A DNA stretch of 31,471 nucleotides from an uncultured Eubacterium sp. (GTDB taxonomy: Bacteria; Bacillota; Clostridia; Lachnospirales; Lachnospiraceae): contig URKY01000029.1 of assembly GCA_900548465.1 (NCBI GenBank), forward strand, positions 1-31,471. The letters are read 5' to 3'. The notes below the pieces were generated by a model. It was not told the DNA's origin, made no database searches, and saw only the letters and a list, made by a program, of their open reading frames with translations. Below are positions 16,412 to 24,296 of the stretch, piece by piece; the stretch's first letter is position 1, and the number at the start of each line of letters is the position of its first letter. A program made the position numbers and the translations under genes.

Positions 16412-16484
16412 TTAATATTCCCACTTCTTATTTTCCTCTCATCGCTGTCTCTTACATTGGCTTTATAACTGGTTGCGTTGTTAG

Positions 16485-17207
16485 TTTTATCAACTTTTCA
16501 TAAGGTATTATACCGATTTATATAATAAATATGTATCCACAGGCAGTCTTGGAATTTACAGGGAAAAGCTTATAAAACTTCCAACACCACAGTATTACGT
16601 GCTTTATAATGGCAGTGCCAACATGCCTGACAAACAATTACTAAAGTTGTCATATGCATTTATGAAGCCACCACGGCAGGGGGAATTCGAGTGGACTGCC
16701 ACTGTATTAAATATTAATTACGAACATAATGAAAAACTTCTGTCCAACTGTAAAACTTTATCTGAATATGCTATACTGATTAAAACAATAAATGAGTATA
16801 AGCAGAAATATGATGATATAAGGGATGCTATGGAAAATGCCATTGACTATTGTATTAGTCATGATATTTTAAAAGATTTTCTGCTGGAAATGAAGAATGA
16901 GGCTATGAACACACTTCTTACAGAATATGACGAACAGAAAACAATGGAATATTTAAGACAGGATGCTTATGATGACGGTAGAAATGATGGTTTTGCAGAA
17001 GGTGAGTCTTCCGGACTTGTCAAAGGTGAAAAACGTCATCTAGTTTCTTTAGTTTGCAAAAAGATGACCAAATCTAAATCCGTTGAACAGATTGCAGATG
17101 AACTTGAGGAAGATATTCCTCTCATTCAAAAAATCTATGATATAGCTACAGAATTTTCACCGGATTATGATGTAGATAAGATAATGGAAAAACTGGAACA
17201 GCAATAA
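16485..17207 (+). pseudogene. 5'-truncated Rpn-family (PD-(D/E)XK) nuclease/transposase-like gene
   Basis: The frame is open from 16485, with a stop at 16482, to TAA at 17207. Before the first ATG (16599) it already encodes family-like sequence (RYYTDLY, then IYREKLIKLPTPQYYVLYNG), so the true N-terminus with the nuclease active site is missing. The remainder holds the conserved EWTATVLNINY, EYAILIKTINEY and LLTEYDEQKTMEY segments and a Gly-rich GRNDGFAEGESSG hinge typical of Rpn proteins of Clostridia. These proteins promote recombination when intact. An ATG-started 202-residue product is possible, but no good ribosome site is visible. I judge it a decaying remnant. Confidence 0.75.
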
Positions 17208-17223
17208 ATCCACTAGTACTTAA

Positions 17224-17296
17224 AACTTTAATGGGGCTTTTGTGATAGTCTGACATACGCCAGATTATCGCAAAAGCCCCAAAATAATCTAAAGTT
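17224..17296. repeat. 73-bp imperfect palindrome after the Rpn remnant
   Basis: A core stem of 20 bp (17233-17252 with 17261-17280, two G-T pairs) and an 8-base loop is flanked by a second complementary pair, AACTTTA (17224-17230) and TAAAGTT (17290-17296). No T-run follows on either strand, so it is not a typical terminator. It could be a REP- or MITE-like element. The copy number elsewhere in the genome is unknown. Confidence 0.6.
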
Positions 17297-17335
17297 AAAA
17301 TGATTCTAATAAATAATACCTTTATATATAAAGAA

Positions 17336-17386
17336 AGAGAGGTATTAGCCCTGTGTGAATATTGGGCGATACCTCTTTTTCTTTTT
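17336..17386 (+). terminator. Plus-strand intrinsic terminator
   Basis: Stem AGAGGTAT / ATACCTCT with an inner GCCC / GGGC pair and a 12-base loop, followed by TTTTTCTTTTT. This is a strong plus-strand terminator for transcripts coming from the accessory region. Two copies of AATTGGTGTA in tandem (17388 and 17399) follow. Confidence 0.75.
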
Positions 17387-17421
17387 CAATTGGTGTAAAA
17401 TTGGTGTACTAGGGTAAAAAT

Positions 17422-17449
17422 AAGGCTCTCCCACTACTGGGAAAGCCTT
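17422..17449 (-). terminator. rpsR: Terminator of the rpsF-ssb-rpsR operon
   Basis: Stem AAGGCT-CCCA / TGGG-AGCCTT with a two-base internal mismatch and a CTAC loop, 14 bases past the rpsR stop. On the minus strand it is followed by ATTTTTA. It faces the plus-strand terminator at 17336. Confidence 0.75.
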
Positions 17450-17463
17450 TAAAAATCATTGTT

Positions 17464-17727
17464 TTACTCAACTGTGTATGGCATTAATGCGATATTTCTA
17501 GCTCTCTTGATTGCTGTTGTAAGAGCTCTCTGATGTCTTGCACATGTACCAGTCATTCTTCTAGGAAGAATTTTTCCTCTTTCTGATACGTATCTCTTTA
17601 ATGTTGCTACATCTTTATAATCAATCGCCTTATTTTCGCTTGCGCAGAATGCACAAACTTTTTTTCTTCTACGACCGCCTCTTCTTCTCATTGGAGAATC
17701 CGGTCTTTCACTCTTATTATATGGCAT
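17464..17727 (-). CDS. rpsR: 30S ribosomal protein S18
   Basis: An 87-residue protein with a basic N-terminal extension ([11 protein letters not shown]) and the S18 core: [53 protein letters not shown]. It binds S6 and the 16S rRNA platform in the small subunit. It carries the C-x-x-C start of the core (CAFC) seen in zinc-type S18 variants, with a further Cys in TGTCARHQ. It is the last gene of rpsF-ssb-rpsR, 20 bases after ssb. Confidence 0.98.
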   Translation of the reverse strand: MPYNKSERPDSPMRRRGGRRRKKVCAFCASENKAIDYKDVATLKRYVSERGKILPRRMTGTCARHQRALTTAIKRARNIALMPYTVE

Positions 17728-17747
17728 AATTTGACCTCCTAATTCAA

Positions 17748-18197
17748 TTAAAAGTTAAATGGTAATTCTGAATCATCAATGTTATCAGGGATATTCATAA
17801 ACCCATCACCTGCCGGTGCAGTTGGTGCTGCAGCTGCCGGCTGTGGAGCGAATCCTGCATTATTTTCTGATGCAGCCTTGCTTTCAGCAAATTCCTGATT
17901 TTCTACTACAACTTCTGTTGTGTAGACTGTCTTACCATCTTTGTCCTGATAGCTTCCTGTCTGAATACGACCTTCTGCTACTATTTTTGTTCCCTGATGG
18001 AAATATTTTTCTGCAAACTCGCCACTTCTTCCAAATGCTACGCACCTGATAAAGTCTGCTGTCTGCTCTCCATCTCTTCTAAATCTCCTGTCTACTGCTA
18101 ATGTATATCTTGCAATAGCCAGCTGACTATCTCCGGATGTTGAATATCTTACTTCCGGATCTCTGGTCAATCGACCCATTAATATAACCTTGTTCAT
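17748..18197 (-). CDS. ssb: Single-stranded DNA-binding protein
   Basis: A 149-residue protein with the OB fold at 1-106 ([58 protein letters not shown]), a flexible Ala/Pro-rich linker, and the acidic tip DDSELPFNF that docks repair and replication partners. It coats ssDNA as a tetramer in replication and repair. It lies between rpsF and rpsR, the standard Firmicutes order. Confidence 0.98.
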   Translation of the reverse strand: MNKVILMGRLTRDPEVRYSTSGDSQLAIARYTLAVDRRFRRDGEQTADFIRCVAFGRSGEFAEKYFHQGTKIVAEGRIQTGSYQDKDGKTVYTTEVVVENQEFAESKAASENNAGFAPQPAAAAPTAPAGDGFMNIPDNIDDSELPFNF

Positions 18198-18221
18198 ATT
18201 ATATACCTCTCCTGTAATAGA

Positions 18222-18512
18222 CTATGCTTCTACTGACACACACATAAATCTAAGGATGTTTTCCATAATACGAAGCTGGCTTCCTAATTCGCTTGTTGCG
18301 TTTGTGTTGTCAGTATCGAATGAAATGAAGTAGTAATAACCTTCTGACATCTTCTGGATTTCGTAAGCGAATTTCTTCTTTCCAGCGTCATCAACGTTAG
18401 TAATTGTTCCACCGAACTTTTCAACAAGTGCTTTTACCTTATCAAGTTCAGCAGTTCTTCCTTCTTCTTCAAGTTTTGCACTAACAACAACTGTCAATTC
18501 ATATTTGTTCAT
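18222..18512 (-). CDS. rpsF: 30S ribosomal protein S6
   Basis: A 96-residue S6 with the family's start and ferredoxin-like fold (MNKYELTVVVSAKLEEE, VEKFGGTITNVDDAGKKKFAYEIQK, GYYYFISFDTD, LRIMENILRFMCV). It pairs with S18 on the 30S platform. The AAGGAGG site is 7 bases from the ATG. It is the first gene of the operon and has its own promoter. The leader can form a hairpin (18537-18559), with CCTT at 18560-18563 able to pair with the AAGG of the ribosome site. Confidence 0.98.
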   Translation of the reverse strand: MNKYELTVVVSAKLEEEGRTAELDKVKALVEKFGGTITNVDDAGKKKFAYEIQKMSEGYYYFISFDTDNTNATSELGSQLRIMENILRFMCVSVEA

Positions 18513-18587
18513 GCTTTTACCTCCTTCTGGTCTCTGGCTTTTCCATTTACTAGAAAAGCAAGGATAATTTATATATCACGAAACACC

Positions 18588-18616
18588 ATCATACCATAAA
18601 AATAAATGCCATGCAA
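18588..18616 (-). promoter_or_regulatory. rpsF: rpsF operon promoter
   Basis: On the minus strand: -35 TTGCAT (18611-18616), 17-bp spacer, -10 TATGAT (18588-18593), with TGG just before it giving an extended -10. A leader of about 70 bases follows. Confidence 0.7.
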
Positions 18617-18624
18617 GTTTTTCT

Positions 18625-19425
18625 TTATTGTAAATTCAGTTTTTTTCTAAGTACTACATGTGTAATAATATCGCAGACAGCACACTTTATCACTGTCAAT
18701 GCTAACGAGAAAATCATCAGATAATCAAAACTTTTATCTACCATAGCCACATCATCCAATACTGTCATATTGCTTCCAAAAATAACTACCATGGCTACAA
18801 CTGAAATTATTTGTGTTACGAAATATATAACCACATATGTGATTACAGCACCCAAAAGTTTATTTTTATTCCAAGTCTGACCCACGCTAAAACATGCGTA
18901 GCCTACTGATATATAAGAATATAATGATACCAGTATAACAATTATTAAAAGAATAACTCCACTCCATAATCCTGCGTTGCTTATTTTATCACAAGTTTCT
19001 ACAATACCTTTTTTGATTATTATAAAAGCATCTGTATGACCTACGAACATAAGCAATCCCATTACCAAAATAGCCAGCCCGGAAATTATTATCCATAAAT
19101 AACTCACCAATGCCTTTGTTGCTATTATTTTTCCTGTGGAAACCGGCAATGTAAATGTGAGATAGCCTTCATCTTTTACAACATTGTCGTAAAATCTTTT
19201 TAAAATAAGTATTATTGTACCAAACATTATTGCCAGAATTCCAAGAACAAATGCCGTTACCATTATTAACGACACAATATCCAGAATAATATTGTCTATT
19301 TTAAAACTTACCTCTATTTCTATAGCAACTTTTAACACAACGCCAATCAATAAAACAATCAAATACATTGCACAAAAATTTTGGGCTGTGTCTTTAAATT
19401 CATGTTTAATTAATTTTCCTAACAT
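18625..19425 (-). CDS. ABC-2 type transporter permease
   Basis: A 266-residue integral membrane protein with about six hydrophobic spans (near residues 20-32, 50-78, 105-130, 150-172, 190-215 and 235-255). A short conserved start, MLGKLIKHEFKDTAQNF, is typical of permeases paired with YtrB-type ATPases. It overlaps the ATPase gene by 7 bases, which indicates coupled translation. The exporter's substrate is unknown; related GntR-controlled systems respond to cell-envelope stress or peptide antibiotics. Confidence 0.85.
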   Translation of the reverse strand: MLGKLIKHEFKDTAQNFCAMYLIVLLIGVVLKVAIEIEVSFKIDNIILDIVSLIMVTAFVLGILAIMFGTIILILKRFYDNVVKDEGYLTFTLPVSTGKIIATKALVSYLWIIISGLAILVMGLLMFVGHTDAFIIIKKGIVETCDKISNAGLWSGVILLIIVILVSLYSYISVGYACFSVGQTWNKNKLLGAVITYVVIYFVTQIISVVAMVVIFGSNMTVLDDVAMVDKSFDYLMIFSLALTVIKCAVCDIITHVVLRKKLNLQ

Positions 19426-20117
19426 CTGAATACCTCCCTAAATACTTCATCTACTGACATTTTGTATTCTTCTCTAATCTCATCAACCTTCTTGTGCATT
19501 ACAAGTTCGCCATCTTTTATCATTACAACATCATCAAGCACTTTCTCAATATCTGAAATAAGATGTGTAGAAATGATTACTGTGGCCTCAGGATTGTAAT
19601 TAGTAATAATTGTGTTAAGGATGTAATCTCTTGCTGCAGGATCTACACCTCCAATAGGTTCATCCAAAAAATATACCTGTGCATTTCTACTCATTACCAA
19701 AATCAACTGTACCTTTTCCCTTGTACCCTTTGACATAGTCTTCAACTTATCGTCGGGATTAATATTTAGTTTAGCCAACATGTCATAGGCCTTGTTTTCA
19801 TCAAAGTCTTCATAGAAATCTCTGAAGTAACTGATAATATCCTTTACCTTCTTATGTACATCAAGATATGTTCTTTCGGGTAAATACGAAACCACCTTCT
19901 TAGTTTCAACTCCAATCTTATTTCCTGCTATTTTGATTTCACCAGCACTTGATGTTAACAATCCGTTAGCAATTTTGATTATAGTTGTCTTTCCACTTCC
20001 GTTAGGTCCCAAAAGACCTACAATCTGTCCGCTTTCCAATTCAAAACTTATTCCCTTTAGAGCGGCTTTTTTCCCATAATTTTTTCTTAAATCCTTACAT
20101 TCGAATAAAACGCTCAT
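19419..20117 (-). CDS. ABC transporter ATP-binding protein (YtrB-like)
   Basis: A 232-residue nucleotide-binding subunit: Walker A GPNGSGKTT (37-45), signature MSKGTREKVQL in place of the usual LSGGQ (a variant usual in YtrB-type ATPases), Walker B VYFLDEP, and an H-loop His in STHLI. It energises the permease that follows. It overlaps the GntR gene by 4 bases (ATGA) and the permease by 7. Confidence 0.93.
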   Translation of the reverse strand: MSVLFECKDLRKNYGKKAALKGISFELESGQIVGLLGPNGSGKTTIIKIANGLLTSSAGEIKIAGNKIGVETKKVVSYLPERTYLDVHKKVKDIISYFRDFYEDFDENKAYDMLAKLNINPDDKLKTMSKGTREKVQLILVMSRNAQVYFLDEPIGGVDPAARDYILNTIITNYNPEATVIISTHLISDIEKVLDDVVMIKDGELVMHKKVDEIREEYKMSVDEVFREVFRC

Positions 20118-20476
20118 TTGATATCTCCTTCCCTTATCAAATCTATGATTTCTTCCCTTCTAAACTTCAATTCGGTCATCTTTTCAATATAATTAGCTGT
20201 ATACTGATTTGCCCGTCCTTTCCGGATTTCATCAATAATATTGGCATCATCTGTTACGCATCTCCCTGCTGTTCTATTTGTAATAATTAATTTTCTATTT
20301 TCCAGTTCAGCCATTGCTCTCTGCATTGTATTAGGATTAACAGATGCTTCTGCAGCCAATTCTCTTACCGACGGCAATTTGCTTCCAAGAGGATATTCTC
20401 CTGTAATGATTTTCTGTTCTATCATTTCTAACAATTGTGTATATATAGGTCTGTCACTTTCCAACTTCCATGCCAT
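20114..20476 (-). CDS. GntR-family regulator (YtrA subfamily)
   Basis: A 120-residue protein with an N-terminal winged helix (residues 10-78: YTQLLEMIEQKIITGEYPLG, KLPSVRELAAEASVNPNTMQRAM, ELENRKLI) and only a short helical dimerisation tail, as in YtrA-type GntR repressors. It heads the ABC operon. It probably represses its own operon by binding the perfect inverted repeat at 20494-20527, which lies over its promoter. An AGGAG ribosome site precedes the ATG. Confidence 0.93.
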   Translation of the reverse strand: MAWKLESDRPIYTQLLEMIEQKIITGEYPLGSKLPSVRELAAEASVNPNTMQRAMAELENRKLIITNRTAGRCVTDDANIIDEIRKGRANQYTANYIEKMTELKFRREEIIDLIREGDIK

Positions 20477-20493
20477 TACTTTCTCTCCTTTCT

Positions 20494-20527
20494 GTATTAT
20501 TGTATTAACTACTTAATACAATAATAC
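20494..20527. promoter_or_regulatory. Perfect inverted-repeat operator of the GntR/ABC operon
   Basis: Two perfect 15-bp arms (GTATTATTGTATTAA and its reverse complement) are separated by CTAC. The site lies 17 bases upstream of the GntR start and covers the -10/+1 region. It is the expected dimer site for the YtrA-type regulator encoded next to it. Confidence 0.8.
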
Positions 20528-20547
20528 ATTCATGTATGTTTTGTCAA
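20518..20547 (-). promoter_or_regulatory. Promoter of the GntR/ABC operon
   Basis: Perfect -35 TTGACA on the minus strand (20542-20547). The -10 is either TATTGT (20518-20523, spacer 18) or TATTAT (20521-20526, spacer 15). Both -10 candidates lie inside the inverted repeat, so regulator binding would block RNA polymerase. Confidence 0.65.
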
Positions 20548-20632
20548 CTGTTTTTTACAAATAATAATGCATGTATAATTTTTTTATTTTATTTCATTTA
20601 TAATAAAGTCAAAAGTTTTTTGTATAAACACT

Positions 20633-20662
20633 AACAGCCAGACTATTCATAGCCTGACTGTT
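20633..20662 (-). terminator. Terminator after the DUF951 gene
   Basis: A 13-bp stem (AACAGCCAGACTA with TAGCCTGACTGTT, two G-U pairs in RNA) and a TTCA loop, 23 bases past the DUF951 stop. The T-run is weak (AGTGTTTATAC). Confidence 0.6.
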
Positions 20663-20684
20663 GATTTCTTTATTAAAGATACTT

Positions 20685-20855
20685 CTATCTTTTTCTTACG
20701 CTTTTTTCAAATGTCTTTCTGGGAATCATTATAATGTGATTGCAACCTCTGCATTTCAATTTAAAATCTGCTCCCACACGTATAATTTCCCATTCATTCG
20801 TTCCACAGGGATGACCCTTTTTTAATGTAACAATATCACCAATATTATAATCCAT
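20685..20855 (-). CDS. DUF951-family small protein
   Basis: A 56-residue protein: MDYNIGDIVTLKKGHPCG, NEWEIIRVGADFKLKCRGC, then HIIMIPRKTFEKSVRKR. The pattern (D-x-V-x-L-K-K-x-HPCG ... W-x-I-x-R-x-G-x-D-x-K-x-C-x-G-C ... R) is the DUF951 signature of Firmicutes; its role is unknown, and the Cys/His set suggests metal or nucleic-acid binding. Its ATG overlaps the upstream gene's TAA by one base (TAATG), so it is probably translated by re-initiation. Confidence 0.9.
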   Translation of the reverse strand: MDYNIGDIVTLKKGHPCGTNEWEIIRVGADFKLKCRGCNHIIMIPRKTFEKSVRKR

Positions 20856-22636
20856 TAATATACAACCCTTCCTACTCCAACAATATGCTTTGTATTGTTA
20901 TAGTTAATTGTCTGTCCGCCTTTCTCAACTACTTTTCCATTTCCAGCGTACATTGACACATGATATATGTCTAGCGTTCTTCCGGGCGTACTGTAATTTA
21001 CTGCGCTGTCATAATCGCCATAGAAAATCAGGTCTCCCGGCTGCATATAGTCTACTCCTAAATATCCGAAATGAACAATCTGATTTTTTCTATATAGGTA
21101 GTCAAACAAATCTGCTGCACAATAAGCTGATGTTTTACTACCTAATTTTGTCTGGTAATTGTTGTATGCCTTGTATCCTTTCCAAACAAGAGATGAACAG
21201 TCATAGAACCCATCCTGCATTCTTTTTGGCTGACTGTATGTCCAATTGTTGACAATGTACGTTGCCCTGTTAATAATTATAGGCATTCCCGTAGCAGCCA
21301 CCTCTATTCTGTAATAGAAGTTATAATTTCCAATTGTTACGTCAATATATGTGACCCCTGCCTTTACTGCTCTTATGTTACCCTTGTCATCTACCGTTGC
21401 AATATTTTTATTTCTTACAGTATATTCAGGTGTAATTGAGCCAATACCATCTATTACAATTGTTGCTGTTCTTCCCTTTTCAAGGACTGAATTTATCTTT
21501 CCAAATGCCGGATCAAAAACATTAAACTTTACCTTATACACTCTTCCATCAACAGTTACTTTTATTGTTCCTGATCCTGTTTTAGCTCCCATAACCTGAA
21601 GTTTGTTTTTTATTACTTTCGTAGAAATTTCGGAATTAGCAGGAACATTCCATTTAATATGACTGTATTTTTTTAAGCCCGAAAATGTTACGTACTGCTG
21701 TCTGTTACTACCAGCGCTTTCACCTAATAATAATAGATTTTTTGTATTTATTTTAGGTGCTGAAACATAAACCCTGCTGTTATATGTTTTTTTAGTTCCA
21801 TTTTTAAATGTAACAACTGCACTTACTGATGTTGTTCCCTTTTTAACGGTTTTTGCCGTTGCAATTATTTTGTTTGTTGTCTTTTTTGGCTTTGTAAGTA
21901 TTTTTTTATTTTTTGTTTTCCAAACACATTTTCTTATCTGACTTTCATTAACACCTGCCAATTTAAATCTGATTTCTTTATTGTTTGCCCAACAGATTTT
22001 TTCATAAACAACTTTGTTCTTTTTAGTCGCTCTTCTAATACCTGCTTTTCTTCTACTTACTTTATAATTGACTTTTGTTGAAGGACTTTCCTTTACAACA
22101 ACAGTACACTTGGTCTGATTATCTCCTGTTGTTACCATTATATCCGCTGTACCGGGATTTACTCCCGTCACTTCACCTTTTTCATTAACAGTGGCAATAT
22201 GTTCATTTCTTGAAAAGAATGTAACTTTCTGACCTGTAGAAACTATCAGTTTTGTCTTTTGTCCCTCTGCCAACGTTAAAGAATATGCATTTAAAGCTAT
22301 GTAAGATGCATCCGGCACAGCTACAGTACACACATATTTCCTATTATTATACTGAGCTACAATCATTGCTTTTCCTGCATTTATTGCTGTTACATTTCCA
22401 CTTCCGCCAACGGTAACTGAATATTTGTTAGATGTTGTCCATGTGACCTTGCCATTTTTTGGTACATTTAGTAGTTTTAAGTTGGTAGTCTTTCCTTTAA
22501 AAAGAGTTACCCATGTTGTGGAAAGTGCAATCCGCCTTTTCGCATTCACCTGATTAATGGTAATTGTTGAAAACAACAATGCCACGCATAAACACATTAT
22601 TAAGTTCTTTGTAAATTTTTTCATTAGATACTTCAT
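20855..22636 (-). CDS. Secreted Big_2 repeat protein with C-terminal NlpC/P60 hydrolase
   Basis: A 593-residue protein. The signal peptide covers residues 1-32 (cut near VNA). Several Big_2-type Ig-like units follow, seen by the recurring SGNVTAINAGKAMI, KGEVTGVNPGTADI and KGNIRAVKAGVTYI motifs. The C-terminal 120 residues are an NlpC/P60 cysteine peptidase: catalytic Cys480 in DCSSLVW, MQPGDLIFYG, and His559 in YHVSMYAG. Such enzymes cut D-Glu-linked stem peptides of peptidoglycan. The protein is probably held in the wall by its Ig-like part. An ATG at 22624 (Met5) is an alternative start. The preceding secreted-protein gene ends 51 bases upstream. Confidence 0.9.
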   Translation of the reverse strand: MKYLMKKFTKNLIMCLCVALLFSTITINQVNAKRRIALSTTWVTLFKGKTTNLKLLNVPKNGKVTWTTSNKYSVTVGGSGNVTAINAGKAMIVAQYNNRKYVCTVAVPDASYIALNAYSLTLAEGQKTKLIVSTGQKVTFFSRNEHIATVNEKGEVTGVNPGTADIMVTTGDNQTKCTVVVKESPSTKVNYKVSRRKAGIRRATKKNKVVYEKICWANNKEIRFKLAGVNESQIRKCVWKTKNKKILTKPKKTTNKIIATAKTVKKGTTSVSAVVTFKNGTKKTYNSRVYVSAPKINTKNLLLLGESAGSNRQQYVTFSGLKKYSHIKWNVPANSEISTKVIKNKLQVMGAKTGSGTIKVTVDGRVYKVKFNVFDPAFGKINSVLEKGRTATIVIDGIGSITPEYTVRNKNIATVDDKGNIRAVKAGVTYIDVTIGNYNFYYRIEVAATGMPIIINRATYIVNNWTYSQPKRMQDGFYDCSSLVWKGYKAYNNYQTKLGSKTSAYCAADLFDYLYRKNQIVHFGYLGVDYMQPGDLIFYGDYDSAVNYSTPGRTLDIYHVSMYAGNGKVVEKGGQTINYNNTKHIVGVGRVVY

Positions 22637-22687
22637 CTTCCTCTTCTGCTTTGTTTATTACTTCTTGTTGTTTTTCAAAACCACCCA

Positions 22688-24001
22688 TTATTTCTTAAGT
22701 TTAACAGAAATTATTTTACTCCACTTTCCTGTAATTTTAATATTACCCTGTTTTATAACTCCACGGGCTCTGACATAATATTTTTTATTAGTTTTTAATT
22801 TCTTGAAAGTATAATTTAACTTCTTTGTGTTCTTAGTAACTGTATTTTTCTTTTTAAATTTCTTATTTTTACATATCTGAATTTCGTATGACTGTATACC
22901 TTTTACTTTTTTCAGATAAATTTTCGCTTTTGTGGCGCCTTTTTTCTTAACAGCTTTTTTTATTTTTGCCTGAGGTACTTTTACAGATTCACTATTTTTA
23001 GTAGTTATACTCTGCTTTGCTGCTACCGGTGTTATTACAGGTGCTGTTGTAGCCTGTGTACTTTCAGGTTCAGCCACTGTTGTTGGTGCCTCTGTTGTCG
23101 CTGGTTCTGTAACTGTTGTCGGTGTCTCTGTTGTTGCCGGTTCTGTAACTGTTGTCGGTGTCTCTGTTGTTGCCGGTTCTGTAGCTGTCGTTGGTACTTC
23201 CGTTGTTATCGGTTCCGTAACTGTCGTTGGTTCTTCCGTTGTTAGCTCCTGTGTTGTTGGGGCTTCTGCCGTATATTCAAGCACTGCCGGTTCAGACGCA
23301 ATGCTTTCATCACCAAGCATATGAATTGCTATTACCTGTATTTCATGCTTTCCCTTAGAGAGAATGTCTGCTTTTTCCGATGCATTGTATTTTGTTTCTT
23401 TAATCGGAGTGTCATTAATCTTCTGTCCGTCTATGTATAAATCAAATGTTACTGACAAATCAGAGCCCCATGACCATTCAAAATTATATTTCTTATTTGA
23501 TTCTTTTAACTTAAGTGGTGCCAAAGGTACCCTTGTTATTCCTGAATCAGATACATAAAATTCTCTTGATACTTCCAGCGAGTCCTTACCTGCCTCTACC
23601 CAAAACTTTATTGTGTAACTGCCTTCCTTATTAAATGTTGCCTTTATGCTCTGGGTTAAGGATGTTTTTATTGTTATCTCTGTTTCAAATAAACTTATGT
23701 CGTTCCATTGGTCATTTTCCTTAAACTGAAAACCTGTAACCTGTTCAGGTCCTGTTATAGTTATATGCCTTGTTCCCTTTAACGGTTCTGTTACTGCACT
23801 TGCCGGCCAATAACCAATTGTAAATTCCTTTTCAGTTCCTAATTTGTAATTAGTTGTCTCCAGAGAACTATTGCTTATTGATAAATTATATGGCCAGTCC
23901 GTGGAACCTGTTCCATCTCCACCCTGTCCAAAAGCCGGTATGATAACCGATACTGTTAAAGCCAGTGTCATTAATATTGAAATAATTTTCTTTCTGTTCA
24001 T
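22688..24001 (-). CDS. Secreted protein with Thr/Pro-rich repeat linker and Fn3-like C-terminus
   Basis: A 437-residue protein with a signal peptide (residues 1-25, cut after AFG) and a beta-rich N-terminal half of Ig/PKD-like appearance (YTIKFWVEAG, YNFEWSWGSDLSVTFDLYID). A Thr/Pro/Glu linker follows (about 245-315) made of 12-residue units such as TEPATTETPTTV. The very basic C-terminal module (IQSYEIQICKNKKF, KYYVRARGV) has the Fn3-like pattern common in Clostridia surface proteins. No anchor is visible, so it is probably released or wall-associated through the basic domain. It has an AGGAGG-like site and its own promoter. No specific ligand can be named. Confidence 0.8.
   Translation of the reverse strand: MNRKKIISILMTLALTVSVIIPAFGQGGDGTGSTDWPYNLSISNSSLETTNYKLGTEKEFTIGYWPASAVTEPLKGTRHITITGPEQVTGFQFKENDQWNDISLFETEITIKTSLTQSIKATFNKEGSYTIKFWVEAGKDSLEVSREFYVSDSGITRVPLAPLKLKESNKKYNFEWSWGSDLSVTFDLYIDGQKINDTPIKETKYNASEKADILSKGKHEIQVIAIHMLGDESIASEPAVLEYTAEAPTTQELTTEEPTTVTEPITTEVPTTATEPATTETPTTVTEPATTETPTTVTEPATTEAPTTVAEPESTQATTAPVITPVAAKQSITTKNSESVKVPQAKIKKAVKKKGATKAKIYLKKVKGIQSYEIQICKNKKFKKKNTVTKNTKKLNYTFKKLKTNKKYYVRARGVIKQGNIKITGKWSKIISVKLKK
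23067..23246 (-). repeat. Five tandem 36-bp repeats inside the secreted protein gene
   Basis: Units start at 23067, 23103, 23139, 23175 and 23211, each 36 bp. Units two and three are identical and the others diverge by several bases. They encode 12-residue Thr/Pro/Glu units. The length is a multiple of three, so gain or loss of a unit keeps the frame. Confidence 0.85.
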
Positions 24002-24017
24002 AATGTACCTCCATTCG

Positions 24018-24045
24018 TCTATAGCATAACATATTTATATTTCAA
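24018..24045 (-). promoter_or_regulatory. Promoter of the secreted protein gene at 24001
   Basis: On the minus strand: -35 TTGAAA (24040-24045), 16-bp spacer, -10 TATAGA (24018-24023), just upstream of GGAGG and the ATG. The very short leader makes this moderate. Confidence 0.45.
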
Positions 24046-24096
24046 AATCCATAAAACTACACATCTTGCAAAATGTATACTTTTAGTTTTGTAAAT

Positions 24097-24124
24097 ACAA
24101 AAAACCGCTCACTAATGTGAGCGG
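24097..24124 (-). terminator. Terminator of the tRNA operon
   Basis: A perfect 8-bp GC-rich stem (CCGCTCAC / GTGAGCGG) with a TAAT loop followed on the minus strand by TTTTTTG. This is a textbook intrinsic terminator 12 bases past tRNA-Cys. Confidence 0.9.
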
Positions 24125-24136
24125 ATATCAGTTTAG

Positions 24137-24207
24137 AGGCGCCAATCAGATTTGAACTGATGATGAAGGTGTTGCAGACCTCTGCCTTACCACTTGGCTA
24201 TGGCGCC
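24137..24207 (-). tRNA. tRNA-Cys (GCA)
   Basis: A 71-base cloverleaf with a 7-bp acceptor GGCGCCA / TGGCGCC, anticodon loop CTGCAAC with GCA, T-loop GTTCAAATC and discriminator U. The CCA end is not encoded. It is downstream of tRNA-Glu on the same strand. Confidence 0.95.
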
Positions 24208-24296
24208 ATATATTAAGAACCCCTTTATTATAACAAGGGTTCCTGTTATCGTCAAGATTTGAAATCCGTTCTTTACATCCGGAATCTTAACGGAAG

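Noticed and set aside
16241..16468. Plus-strand open frame of 75 codons upstream of the Rpn remnant
   Set aside because: It lies antisense to the BspA-LRR remnant, has no ribosome site and shows no family-like sequence; the minus-strand reading explains it.
17388..17408. Tandem AATTGGTGTA copies as a phage attachment site or integrase remnant
   Set aside because: Only two 10-base copies and no recognisable integrase sequence on either strand; too little to call.
24208..24296. Third tRNA or small RNA between the two tRNA genes
   Set aside because: The spacer has an imperfect hairpin (GAACCC / GGGTTC) but no cloverleaf or anticodon stem; it is read as a processed spacer.
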